The notes beneath the pieces are model-generated. The model had not been told where the DNA came from. It made no database searches and saw only the letters and a list, made by a program, of their open reading frames with translations. Position numbers and translations under genes: made by a program. From positions 1 to 9,354 of the forward strand of contig JABDQZ010000375.1 in NCBI GenBank assembly GCA_013041975.1: DNA of 9,354 nucleotides. The letters run 5' to 3'. Of the stretch, positions 1-6,225 are shown one piece after another. The stretch's first letter is position 1; each line of letters begins with the position of its first letter. The DNA comes from Gammaproteobacteria bacterium. GTDB taxonomy: Bacteria; Pseudomonadota; Gammaproteobacteria; Chromatiales; Chromatiaceae.

Positions 1-15
1 AAATAATCCTTAATT

Positions 16-46
16 AAAAAGACCCGCATCAGCGGGTCTTTTTTTT
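16..46. terminator. Bidirectional intrinsic terminator after ilvA
   Basis: A 7-bp GC-rich stem (GACCCGC at 21-27, GCGGGTC at 32-38) closes an ATCA loop. It is flanked by eight T on the plus strand (39-46) and by five A (16-20) that give a U-tract on the minus strand. It can therefore stop ilvA transcripts reading leftward. The longer T-run on the plus strand suggests it also ends a rightward gene lying outside the window. Confidence 0.9.
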
Positions 47-92
47 CCTGAACTCGATGTCATTGTGAGCTTGTTGAACAACCTTGCAATTC

Positions 93-1619
93 CTAGTTTT
101 TTGAGGAACCCACAAACAGTTTATAAGCAAGATTGTTTGTCTCCTCTGTAAAGGCATAGCCATTATCCGTTAAAAAACGTTTAAAGCTGGCCTTTTCTGA
201 AGGCTTTAACTGAATCCCCAGTAACACCCGACCGTATGCAGAACCATGGTTGCGATAATGGAACAGGCTGATATTCCAGCCACGTGTTAATCCTTTAAGA
301 AAATCCAGTAAAGCCCCAGGTCTTTCCGGGAACACGAACCTGAACACCTGTTCGTTTGTTGCCTGCGGCGCATGCCCCCCCACCATATAACGTATGTGAA
401 GTTTGGCCATTTCATTTTCTGTCAGATCAACCACGTTATAGCCTTTACCGCACAGGCTTTTGATTAGCGCTTTTTGTTCAGTCTCGCCATCACGCAATTC
501 CACGCCACAGAAAATCTGTGCCTTTTCATTGTCATCATAGCGATAGTTGAATTCAGTGATGCCACGCTTGCCCAGGTCCTTGCAGAACGCCAGAAAGCTG
601 CCTGGCTTTTCCGGTATTTCTACTGCAATCAGGGCTTCATTCTTTTCACCCAGATCGGCACGTTCAGCAACATGTCGCAAACGATCAAAATTAATGTTGG
701 CACCACTTTCAATGGCAACCATGTTTTTATCTTTAAGGTTGTTTTCCGAGATGTATTTTTTCAGGCCGGCAATAGACAGCGCACCGGCAGGTTCGGGAAC
801 GGTTCGGGTGTCATCAAACACATCCTTAATAGCGGCACAGATTTCATCCGTTGTGACAAGAATGACTTCATCAACACATTCTTTGGCAATACGGAAGGTT
901 TCTTTACCAATTTGAGCAACGGCTACACCATCTGCAAAAATACCAACCTCTTTTAATCTCACTCTTCGCTTTGCCTCAAGTGCCTTATACAGGGTGGGCG
1001 CATCTTCTGGCTCAACCCCAATCACTTTTGTCTGAGGGCTGACATATTTTACATAAGCAGAGACACCAGCAATCAGGCCGCCGCCGCCAACCGGTACAAA
1101 CAGATAATCCAGTTCTGCATTATGCTGGCGCAAGATTTCCATGCCGATGGTTCCCTGACCAGCAATGACCAGTTCATCATCGAACGGATGAATAAAGGTT
1201 GCTCCTTTCTCTTTTACAACTTCCAGCGCATGTGCATAGGCCTCATCATAGGAATCACCTTTAAGAATTACTTTTGCACCCCGACACTTTACTGCTTCGA
1301 CCTTTATCGGGGGGGTGGTTTTTGGCATGATAATCAATGCCTGTATACCCAGTTTCCCTGCTGACATGGCTACACCCTGGGCATGGTTACCCGCTGAAGC
1401 AGCAACCACACCGCACTTTTTTTCTTCGTCGGTAAGATGTGCCATACGGTTATAGGCACCACGTATCTTGAATGAAAATACCGGCTGTAAATCTTCTCGC
1501 TTTAACAAAATATTGTTTTCGAAGCGCTTCGATAAGCGCACGGCAGGATCAAGCGGTGTCTCAACCGCAAGATCATACACCTTCGCCTGGAGGATTTTTT
1601 TAACGTAATTCAGCGGCAT
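93..1619 (-). CDS. ilvA: Threonine deaminase (threonine ammonia-lyase, biosynthetic)
   Basis: This PLP enzyme converts L-threonine to 2-oxobutanoate and ammonia, the committed step of isoleucine synthesis in the cytoplasm. The 508-residue product has the N-terminal catalytic fold-type II domain (about 1-320). The PLP lysine is in SFKIRGAYN (K51), SAGNHAQG lies at 75-82, and the glycine-rich phosphate loop GGGGL is at 178-182. Two ACT-like regulatory domains follow (about 328-400 and 424-495), each opening with a P(E)(K/R)PG motif, as expected of the isoleucine-inhibited biosynthetic form rather than the short catabolic TdcB. The start is placed at the ATG at 1619, which aligns with family N-termini (MPLNYVKKIL). 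An in-frame TTG at 1631 would add four residues. The Shine-Dalgarno sequence is weak (CGGAAAC, very close to the ATG). It is divergent from rpiA, and no attenuator-like leader is visible. Confidence 0.96.
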   Translation of the reverse strand: MPLNYVKKILQAKVYDLAVETPLDPAVRLSKRFENNILLKREDLQPVFSFKIRGAYNRMAHLTDEEKKCGVVAASAGNHAQGVAMSAGKLGIQALIIMPKTTPPIKVEAVKCRGAKVILKGDSYDEAYAHALEVVKEKGATFIHPFDDELVIAGQGTIGMEILRQHNAELDYLFVPVGGGGLIAGVSAYVKYVSPQTKVIGVEPEDAPTLYKALEAKRRVRLKEVGIFADGVAVAQIGKETFRIAKECVDEVILVTTDEICAAIKDVFDDTRTVPEPAGALSIAGLKKYISENNLKDKNMVAIESGANINFDRLRHVAERADLGEKNEALIAVEIPEKPGSFLAFCKDLGKRGITEFNYRYDDNEKAQIFCGVELRDGETEQKALIKSLCGKGYNVVDLTENEMAKLHIRYMVGGHAPQATNEQVFRFVFPERPGALLDFLKGLTRGWNISLFHYRNHGSAYGRVLLGIQLKPSEKASFKRFLTDNGYAFTEETNNLAYKLFVGSSKN

Positions 1620-1623
1620 GTTT

Positions 1624-1692
1624 CCGACCAATCAACTAGTTTCTGGTAATATTCGCATTATCATAAACGCAAAAGACATTGTGGAGTACAAA
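1624..1692. promoter_or_regulatory. Divergent ilvA/rpiA promoter region
   Basis: For rpiA, an extended -10 element (TG-G-TAATAT, 1644-1652) lies about 40 bp before the start codon. The -35 position (1624-1629, CCGACC) is poor, which is common for extended -10 promoters. The start at about 1659 is inferred. On the minus strand GATAAT (1657-1662) is a possible ilvA -10, but I found no convincing -35 for it. The two promoters would overlap. The ribosome binding site GGAG at 1683-1686, 6 nt before ATG 1693, supports the short rpiA start. Confidence 0.45.
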
Positions 1693-2352
1693 ATGAATCA
1701 AGATGAGATGAAAAAAGTCGCCGCACAGGCTGCACTAGAATATTTACCTGACAGCGGGGTTATTGGCGTCGGTACTGGTTCAACGGTAAATCACTTTATC
1801 GATCTTATTGCACCGCTGAAACATAAATTCGATGGTGCCGTTTCAAGTTCTGAGGCTTCCACCGAGCGTATGAAGTCTCATGGTATCCCTGTTTTTGATC
1901 TCAACTCTGCCGGAGAACTGGAAATTTATGTGGATGGCGCAGATGAATCCAATAAATTCCTGCATCTTATTAAAGGTGGCGGCGGCGCACTCACCAGAGA
2001 AAAAATTGTCGCTGCTGCCAGTAAAAAGTTTGTATGTATTGCCGATGAGTCCAAACTTGTCGATGTGCTTGGAGACTTTGCTTTACCCGTGGAAGTTATT
2101 CCAATGGCGAGAAGCTATGTCGCGCGTGAAATCGTGAAACTTGGCGGCACCCCTGTCTGGCGTGAAAACTTCGTCACTGATAATGGTAACGTGATTCTTG
2201 ATGTGCAGAACCTGAAAATCATGGAACCGGTCAAGTTCGAGGAAACCCTGAATCACATTACCGGGGTGGTAACCAATGGGCTGTTTGCCAGACGCCCAGC
2301 CGATGTATTAATTCTTGGTACACCGGATGGTGCCAAAACAATCTTGCCTTGA
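1693..2352 (+). CDS. rpiA: Ribose-5-phosphate isomerase A
   Basis: The enzyme interconverts ribose 5-phosphate and ribulose 5-phosphate in the non-oxidative pentose phosphate pathway, in the cytoplasm. The start at ATG 1693 gives 219 residues, the length of E. coli RpiA. It also aligns the N-terminus (MNQDEMKK versus MTQDELKK) and follows a good GGAG site 6 nt upstream. An upstream in-frame ATG at 1618 overlaps the ilvA start and is rejected. The phosphate-binding loop GVGTGST is at residues 25-31. The active-site block DGADE holds D81 and D84, KGGGGALTREK holds K94 and E103, and all four match the E. coli catalytic and binding positions. It is divergent from ilvA, an arrangement also known in pseudomonads. 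Confidence 0.97.
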   Translation: MNQDEMKKVAAQAALEYLPDSGVIGVGTGSTVNHFIDLIAPLKHKFDGAVSSSEASTERMKSHGIPVFDLNSAGELEIYVDGADESNKFLHLIKGGGGALTREKIVAAASKKFVCIADESKLVDVLGDFALPVEVIPMARSYVAREIVKLGGTPVWRENFVTDNGNVILDVQNLKIMEPVKFEETLNHITGVVTNGLFARRPADVLILGTPDGAKTILP

Positions 2353-2360
2353 ATATGATT

Positions 2361-2388
2361 TTCTCTCCCTTTTGGTAAAGGGAGAGAA
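2361..2388. terminator. Perfect 12-bp hairpin between convergent genes
   Basis: TTCTCTCCCTTT (2361-2372) pairs perfectly with AAAGGGAGAGAA (2377-2388) around a TGGT loop. It begins 8 nt after the rpiA stop and lies between rpiA and the convergent MBL gene, so a bidirectional terminator role is likely. Neither side has a proper T-tract (GTTACATC on the plus strand, AATCATATT on the minus strand). A processed or Rho-dependent 3' end, or a dispersed intergenic palindrome, is an alternative. Confidence 0.6.
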
Positions 2389-2412
2389 GTTACATCAAAC
2401 CTGAATCAATAG

Positions 2413-3819
2413 TTACGGTATCCATGTATTAATCTCTGGAAAGCACTCTGTTAATTTTATCTTTAACGCAGATTTTGCTGCTTCGTCGCCGTGAATCAAC
2501 CTGATTTCAGCCGGTCTATCATTGATATCTTTCACAAAGTTAATCAGGTCCTTTTGATCTGCATGCGCCGAATAACCACCAATGGTATGTACCTGGGCAC
2601 TAATCGTGTACTTTTTTCCATCAAGAATAACGTAACCATTGCGTGGACCATATTTTTGAATAGTGCGCCCGGCTGTACCCTGAGCCTGGTAACCCACAAA
2701 CAAAATATCGGTTCTCTCATCTTCGAGCAAAGCTTTAAGGTAATTCACAACCCGACCACCGGTACACATACCGCTGGCAGCCAGCACAATCGTTGGTCTT
2801 GCCGTCTTGGCGAGATATTCTACTGTCTGAATATGAGTTTCATGGTCATCGATCGTCAGCAATGACTCAAAGGATAACGGATGTCTGCCTTCAGTCAGTC
2901 GCTGTCTGGCTTCTTCATCCCAGTATTTCCTTAACGATTTATAAGTTTCAGTAAACTTTGCTGCCAGGGGAGAATCAATAATAACCTCAATGTCATTCCA
3001 GACTTCATCATCGCTATTATGGGTAATGATCTCTTCAATTTCATAGAGCAGTTCCTGGGTTCGTCCAATACTGAATGCCGGAATCAGGACAACCCCCCTG
3101 TTTTCGACACATTTTTCTACGATTGATTGTAAACGGGCCACCCGGTTGCTTCTAGACTCATGCTGCTTATCTCCATAGGTACTTTCCAAAACCAACACAT
3201 CAGATTTCTCAGGTGATTGCACCCCAAAAAGTAATGGAGTCTCTGGAGGACCCAAGTCCCCTGAAAAAGTAATTACACATGAGTCCAGCTCTATTTCCAC
3301 ATAAGCCGAGCCCAGGATATGGCCAGCTCGATTTAACCTTACATTAAGATCAGCCAGCTTTATTTTTTCCCATGTGCCGTATTCCAGTGGCTGCAGCTGT
3401 CTGTCTATCTGTTGCAGGAATTTTTCGATAAGTCTGTGGTTTTTGGTAAAGCCAATCTTAAGCGCATCTTCCAGCACCAGTGGCAATAATTTGGCTGATG
3501 GTTTACTGCAATAGATTGGCCCTTTAAAGCCCGCCGCCAACAGGTAAGGAATACGGCCAACATGGTCGATATGCACATGGGTTACTACCAGTGCCTGGAT
3601 ATGTTCGATGGGGAAATTAATTTTCAGCTGATCAAAGGTTGAGCCATCGTTGGAAACTTCTGCACCCTGGAACAGGCCACAGTCGATAAGGATCCCCTGA
3701 AGATCATTATTACTATCTTGCCACCTCAGTTCATGGCAGGAACCGGTGACACCATCAATGGCACCATGATGAATGATTTGATGTTCTGAATCGATCATAA
3801 ATACGCTGTTCCTGTACAT
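2413..3819 (-). CDS. Beta-CASP metallo-beta-lactamase protein (CPSF-73-like RNA nuclease family)
   Basis: The product has 468 residues. Visible motifs are HVHIDH (81-86), AGHILGSA with H167, and SGDLG with D188. Next come the beta-CASP motif A acidic residue in LESTYG (E212), PAFSIGRTQELLYE (247-260) and ASGMCTGGR (348-356). Motif B is YSAHAD (H419) and motif C is LIHGDE (H443). This is a complete zinc-binding and beta-CASP active site, with the C-terminal RNA-specificity region. Family members such as CPSF-73 and bacterial TTHA0252-type proteins are zinc-dependent RNases, so RNA processing is the inferred role; the actual substrate is unknown. It should be cytoplasmic, as no signal peptide is seen. 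A second start at ATG 3798 (M8, 461 residues) also has an upstream AGGA and could be the true one. It is monocistronic, convergent with rpiA and downstream of the porin terminator. Confidence 0.9.
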   Translation of the reverse strand: MYRNSVFMIDSEHQIIHHGAIDGVTGSCHELRWQDSNNDLQGILIDCGLFQGAEVSNDGSTFDQLKINFPIEHIQALVVTHVHIDHVGRIPYLLAAGFKGPIYCSKPSAKLLPLVLEDALKIGFTKNHRLIEKFLQQIDRQLQPLEYGTWEKIKLADLNVRLNRAGHILGSAYVEIELDSCVITFSGDLGPPETPLLFGVQSPEKSDVLVLESTYGDKQHESRSNRVARLQSIVEKCVENRGVVLIPAFSIGRTQELLYEIEEIITHNSDDEVWNDIEVIIDSPLAAKFTETYKSLRKYWDEEARQRLTEGRHPLSFESLLTIDDHETHIQTVEYLAKTARPTIVLAASGMCTGGRVVNYLKALLEDERTDILFVGYQAQGTAGRTIQKYGPRNGYVILDGKKYTISAQVHTIGGYSAHADQKDLINFVKDINDRPAEIRLIHGDEAAKSALKIKLTECFPEINTWIP

Positions 3820-3852
3820 CCATATATCCGCAGCATACCGTACATTCCGTAC

Positions 3853-3879
3853 AAAAAAAACGGGACCCGAAGGTCCCGT
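3853..3879 (-). terminator. Porin intrinsic terminator with UUCG loop
   Basis: On the minus strand an 8-bp stem (ACGGGACC / GGTCCCGT) closes a TTCG tetraloop and is followed by eight T (plus-strand A-run 3853-3860). It lies 34 nt after the porin stop codon. The extra-stable UUCG loop and long U-tract make a strong terminator. It protects the downstream MBL gene from read-through. Confidence 0.92.
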
Positions 3880-3912
3880 CTTTAAAACAACTAACTAGAC
3901 TAAAAAGTCAGA

Positions 3913-4902
3913 TTAGAAGCTGTGGTTCATCTGGATAGAGAATACAGATCCATCAGTGTCAGCACTGTTTGCATCAGCATCGACGTCTACGTAAACCAGT
4001 TGCGCCTGAGTACGTTTGCTGAAGTTGTGATCCAGGCCGATTGCCCAGCTGTCAGATCCACAATTTACAACATCACAGTCAGAGTCGTAATACTGAGCTT
4101 TCAGTACATTGTTACCCATGGTGTAAGTACCGTGTAATACCCAGGTTTCCATGTCGTTGTTAATACCACGCTCAGCTTCTTCATAGGTCGCGCCAATTCT
4201 GAAAGCGTCCATTGTGTAGTTAACAGCCAGGTTCCACTCGTCAAGAGCAGTTCCTGGAGTATCCAGGCTCAAGTAACCCAGACCGGCATACAGACCAGCG
4301 TTGTTGTACATCAGGGCACCAGACCAGTGGTCAGCCAGGCCGTCACCGCCAGTAGCATTGTACTGAGTTTCGTCAGGAACGATAGCGACTGCAGCGGTCA
4401 GACCAGAGAAGCTTGGAGAAACGTAAGCGATAGTGCCGTCAATACGTTCCCAGTTGAATGGGCTAGCAGGATTTCTGCCGTCTTTCAGGTCAGCTGCAGT
4501 ATCATTAAAAATGTTGTTTTTATTCTGGTTCATGTTACTTGGCGTGTCATGACGACCAACCAGAACAGTACCGAAGTCACCAGCAAGACCAACATAGGTG
4601 TTACGGTTAGCAGCAACATTTGAAGAACCACCGATATGTGGACCAGTAGAACCAGTTGTTGAAGCACGTGTGTTGAATTCGATTTGGTAGATAGCTTTCA
4701 GACCATTACCCAGATCTTCAGAACCTTTAAAACCGATTCTTGTGTTTCTGTCGTTGATCTGCCATTCATCGACACCACCAGTGAGGTCAACCATATCCAC
4801 AGACTGTTTTATTTTACCGTAAATAGTTGCGTTGCTTTCGGCCATGACCGGTGCAGCAACGAAAGAAGCAGCGATAGCTGCAGCAATAATTTTTTTGTTC
4901 AT
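3913..4902 (-). CDS. Outer-membrane general porin (Gram-negative porin family)
   Basis: A 329-residue beta-barrel porin that probably forms trimeric diffusion channels for small hydrophilic solutes in the outer membrane. The N-terminus is a clear Sec signal peptide: MNKK, a hydrophobic Ala-rich core, then cleavage after VMA (residue 21). The mature protein opens with ATIYGKIKQSVD, typical first-strand sequence. It continues with RIGFKGSEDLGNGLKAIYQIEF (56-77), YVGLAGDFGTVLVGRHDTP (103-121), characteristic of the neisserial/proteobacterial porin family, and alternating hydrophobic strands. It ends in ...QMNHSF, the terminal Phe being the BAM recognition signal. The mature chain has just two Cys, C276 and C281, within a DCDVVNC segment, probably an extracellular loop disulfide. 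A strong RBS (GGGAG, 6 nt before ATG), a near-consensus promoter and an efficient terminator suggest high expression. Substrate preference cannot be deduced. Confidence 0.93.
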   Translation of the reverse strand: MNKKIIAAAIAASFVAAPVMAESNATIYGKIKQSVDMVDLTGGVDEWQINDRNTRIGFKGSEDLGNGLKAIYQIEFNTRASTTGSTGPHIGGSSNVAANRNTYVGLAGDFGTVLVGRHDTPSNMNQNKNNIFNDTAADLKDGRNPASPFNWERIDGTIAYVSPSFSGLTAAVAIVPDETQYNATGGDGLADHWSGALMYNNAGLYAGLGYLSLDTPGTALDEWNLAVNYTMDAFRIGATYEEAERGINNDMETWVLHGTYTMGNNVLKAQYYDSDCDVVNCGSDSWAIGLDHNFSKRTQAQLVYVDVDADANSADTDGSVFSIQMNHSF

Positions 4903-4930
4903 TATGAACTCCCGTTAAATATTAAATAGT

Positions 4931-4944
4931 GCACATATTTGTGC
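4931..4944 (-). promoter_or_regulatory. Stem-loop at predicted 5' end of porin mRNA
   Basis: In the porin leader, GCACA and TGTGC (5 bp) enclose an AATA loop. From the predicted promoter the transcript would start near 4948, only a few nucleotides before this stem. A hairpin at the extreme 5' end resembles the stabilising stem of ompA-type leaders, so an mRNA-stability role is inferred. The stem is short and the site could instead be a protein-binding dyad. Confidence 0.4.
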
Positions 4945-4954
4945 TACCAAGAGA

Positions 4955-4983
4955 AGAATAGTCAAAAATGAGACATATGACAA
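4955..4983 (-). promoter_or_regulatory. Sigma70 promoter of the porin gene
   Basis: On the minus strand the -35 TTGTCA (4978-4983) and -10 TATTCT (4955-4960) are separated by exactly 17 nt. The inferred start near 4948 gives a leader of about 46 nt. A/T-rich DNA just upstream (about 4986-5011), with two A-runs 10 bp apart, sits where an UP element would contact the RNA polymerase alpha subunit. Confidence 0.75.
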
Positions 4984-5026
4984 GTGTTTTTGTGAAAAAA
5001 ATACAAAAAAACTGTATGTGTCACTT
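4982..5026. promoter_or_regulatory. Nested dyad upstream of porin promoter, possible operator or UP element
   Basis: Nested inverted arms are visible: AAGTG/CACTT (4982-4986 and 5022-5026), GTGA/TCAC (4992-4995 and 5021-5024) and ATACA/TGTAT (5001-5005 and 5013-5017). They are interleaved with A-tracts at 4995-5001 and 5005-5011. They overlap or lie upstream of the -35 element. This could be a regulator site (porins are often OmpR-, PhoB- or CRP-controlled), but no consensus box is convincingly matched. Confidence 0.3.
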
Positions 5027-5130
5027 TTTTGCAACAAATTATGGGGATAACTTTGTATAGAGAGGCTAATAATTCGCCTGTAACTACCAGCATAATGAAC
5101 AAACGGATTGTTAGTGGGTAAATCAACCCC

Positions 5131-5159
5131 AAAAAAAACCGCCAGAAGGCGGTTTTTTT
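5131..5159. terminator. Terminator of rplM-rpsI-tRNA-Gln transcript
   Basis: The stem CCGCC / GGCGG (5139-5143, 5148-5152) is extended by A/T pairs and has an AGAA loop on the plus strand. It is followed by eight T on the minus strand (A-run 5131-5138) and seven T on the plus strand (5153-5159). It starts 6 nt after the tRNA 3' end, so it ends the ribosomal-protein/tRNA transcript. It would also stop rightward transcription. Confidence 0.92.
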
Positions 5160-5164
5160 ATTAT

Positions 5165-5238
5165 TGGCTGGGGACGAGGGAGTCGAACCCCCACATATGG
5201 TGTCAGAGACCACTGTCCTACCATTAGACGAGTCCCCA
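5165..5238 (-). tRNA. tRNA-Gln, anticodon CUG
   Basis: A 74-nt cloverleaf can be folded by hand. The acceptor stem is TGGGGAC / GTCCCCA with discriminator G and encoded CCA. The D arm is GTC...GAC with AATGGTAG. The anticodon stem GTGGT / ACCAT holds loop CTCTGAC, giving anticodon CTG. The T stem GGGGG / CCCTC has loop TTCGACT. The weak U1-A72 first pair plus discriminator G73 and CCA match E. coli tRNA-Gln (UGGGG...CCCCAGCCA), where they are identity features for GlnRS. It decodes CAG codons. It lies 12 nt downstream of the rpsI stop codon with a terminator right after, so it is probably excised from the ribosomal-protein mRNA by RNase P and 3' processing. Confidence 0.95.
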
Positions 5239-5250
5239 AATGGGGTCGAC

Positions 5251-5643
5251 TTAACGTTTTGAGTATTGAGGACGCTTGCGGGCTTTGTGCAGACCGACTT
5301 TCTTGCGCTCAACTTTACGGGCATCGCGGGTCAGGTAGCCAGCTTTATGCAGTGCGCCTCGTAATTCTGCATCAAACTCAAGCAAGGCACGGGCAATGCC
5401 ATGGCGAATCGCGCCTGCCTGACCGGTACCACCACCGCCAGCAACCGTGACTTTGGCATCGACCTTATCGAGGGTTTCAGTCAGTTCGAGTGGCTGGCGA
5501 ACAACCATGCGAGCCGTTTCACGACCAAAGTACTCATCGAGAGGACGGTCGTTAACAGTGATATTGCCACTGCCGTTTGAAATGAATACACGTGCCGCTG
5601 AGGTTTTACGACGTCCGGTTCCGTAGTTGTATGCTGTAGACAT
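5251..5643 (-). CDS. rpsI: 30S ribosomal protein S9 (uS9)
   Basis: Component of the head of the small ribosomal subunit; its C-terminal tail reaches the P-site tRNA anticodon stem-loop. ATG 5643 gives 130 residues, the same as E. coli S9. Family signatures are YGTGRRKTSAARVF (7-20), YFGRETARMVVRQPLELT (38-55), GGGGTGQAGAIRHGIARAL (69-87), the basic LTRDARKVERKKVG block and the invariant C-terminus QYSKR, whose last Arg touches tRNA. A GGA site lies 7 nt upstream. A TTG-started four-residue extension at 5655 is rejected. It is the second gene of the rplM-rpsI operon, 17 nt after rplM, and is followed by tRNA-Gln instead of the petABC/sspA genes often found here in gammaproteobacteria. Confidence 0.98.
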   Translation of the reverse strand: MSTAYNYGTGRRKTSAARVFISNGSGNITVNDRPLDEYFGRETARMVVRQPLELTETLDKVDAKVTVAGGGGTGQAGAIRHGIARALLEFDAELRGALHKAGYLTRDARKVERKKVGLHKARKRPQYSKR

Positions 5644-5660
5644 ATGCTTATCCAACTATA

Positions 5661-6092
5661 TTAAATATCAAGTGTTTGTGGCTGTTGAGCCTGGTGCGTA
5701 TGTTCAGAGCCAGCAAAAATACGCAGTTTTTTCATCATGGCACGGCCTAATGGATTGCGAGGCAGCATGCCGCGAACCGCTGTATCCAGAACACGCTCGG
5801 GTGCTTTTTCCAGCTGCTTTTCCAGGCTGATGGATTTCAGGTTACCCACGTAGCCGGTATGATGATGATACATTTTGTTTTGCATCTTGTTGCCGGTTAC
5901 ACGGATTTTTTCAGCGTTGATGACAACGATGTAATCGCCGGTATCTACGTGTGGTGTATATATAGGTTTATGCTTGCCGCGCAGACGACGGGCAATTTCC
6001 GTCGCAAGTCGGCCTAAGGTCTTGTCTTCAGCATCGACCAGAAACCAGTCACGGCGCACTTCTGCTGGCTTTGCGCTTACCGTAGTTGTCAT
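5661..6092 (-). CDS. rplM: 50S ribosomal protein L13 (uL13)
   Basis: Early-assembling large-subunit protein that binds 23S rRNA; in E. coli L13 also represses translation of its own operon. ATG 6092 gives 143 residues (E. coli 142). It follows a strong AAGGTGA Shine-Dalgarno site 6 nt upstream, and an 18-residue TTG/ATG-type extension to 6146 lacks such support. Family motifs are RDWFLVDAEDKTLGRLATEIARRLRGKHKP (13-42), HVDTGDYIVVINAEKI, KMYHHHTGYVGNLK, the AVRGMLPRNPLGRAMMKKL block and the terminal HQAQQPQTLDI. It is the first gene of the operon with rpsI. A leader of about 60 nt separates it from its predicted start site and could host autoregulation, though I see no stable hairpin there. 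Confidence 0.98.
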   Translation of the reverse strand: MTTTVSAKPAEVRRDWFLVDAEDKTLGRLATEIARRLRGKHKPIYTPHVDTGDYIVVINAEKIRVTGNKMQNKMYHHHTGYVGNLKSISLEKQLEKAPERVLDTAVRGMLPRNPLGRAMMKKLRIFAGSEHTHQAQQPQTLDI

Positions 6093-6158
6093 TTTTGTCA
6101 CCTTAAAAAATATAAATCTTGCTCGAATACGCACTAATGCACGCATGAAAGGGCGCGA

Positions 6159-6187
6159 ATATTAACGAAGATTTACACTCTATACAA
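6159..6187 (-). promoter_or_regulatory. rplM-rpsI operon promoter with GC-rich discriminator
   Basis: On the minus strand the -35 TTGTAT (6182-6187) and -10 TAATAT (6159-6164) are spaced by 17 nt. The bases right after the -10 are TCGCGCCC, a GC-rich discriminator typical of ribosomal promoters under ppGpp/DksA stringent control. The start near 6152 is inferred and lies about 45 nt past the terminator of the upstream RNA, so the operon should be transcribed independently. Confidence 0.75.
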
Positions 6188-6195
6188 GCTTTTTG

Positions 6196-6225
6196 CAAAA
6201 AAAAGCCCGGCGGGGGAGCCGGGCT
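6196..6225 (-). terminator. Intrinsic terminator of the candidate small RNA / ferredoxin mRNA
   Basis: An 8-bp stem AGCCCGGC / GCCGGGCT (6204-6211, 6218-6225) has a 6-nt loop. It is followed on the minus strand by eight T (A-run 6196-6203). The plus-strand side lacks a T-tract, so it works leftward only. It insulates the rplM promoter, just downstream, from upstream transcription. Confidence 0.93.

Noticed and set aside
71..81. Short palindrome TTGTTGAACAA after the left terminator
   Set aside because: Five-base arms at the 3' end of ilvA with no associated promoter; consistent with chance.
474..956. 160-codon plus-strand frame inside ilvA
   Set aside because: Antisense shadow of a clearly functional ilvA; low-complexity translation with no recognisable domain.
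1618..1692. 25-residue N-terminal extension of rpiA
   Set aside because: The start at 1693 matches E. coli RpiA in length and N-terminus and has a GGAG site; the extension overlaps the ilvA start.
4991..5006. CRP site upstream of the porin (TGTGA start)
   Set aside because: Only one half-site TGTGA is present; the partner TCACA at N6 spacing is absent.
5029..5160. Possible plus-strand small RNA from TTGCAA at about 5029 to the T-run at 5153
   Set aside because: The would-be -10 (TTGTAT) matches only three of six positions and no structure precedes the terminator, which already serves the tRNA transcript.
4962..5324. 120-codon minus-strand frame spanning the end of rpsI and the tRNA
   Set aside because: It overlaps rpsI, the tRNA-Gln and its terminator in another frame; no family resemblance.
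6093..6152. Structured L13 autoregulatory leader upstream of rplM
   Set aside because: The 60-nt leader shows GCGTGC/GTGCGT near-direct repeats but no stable inverted repeat that I could fold by hand.
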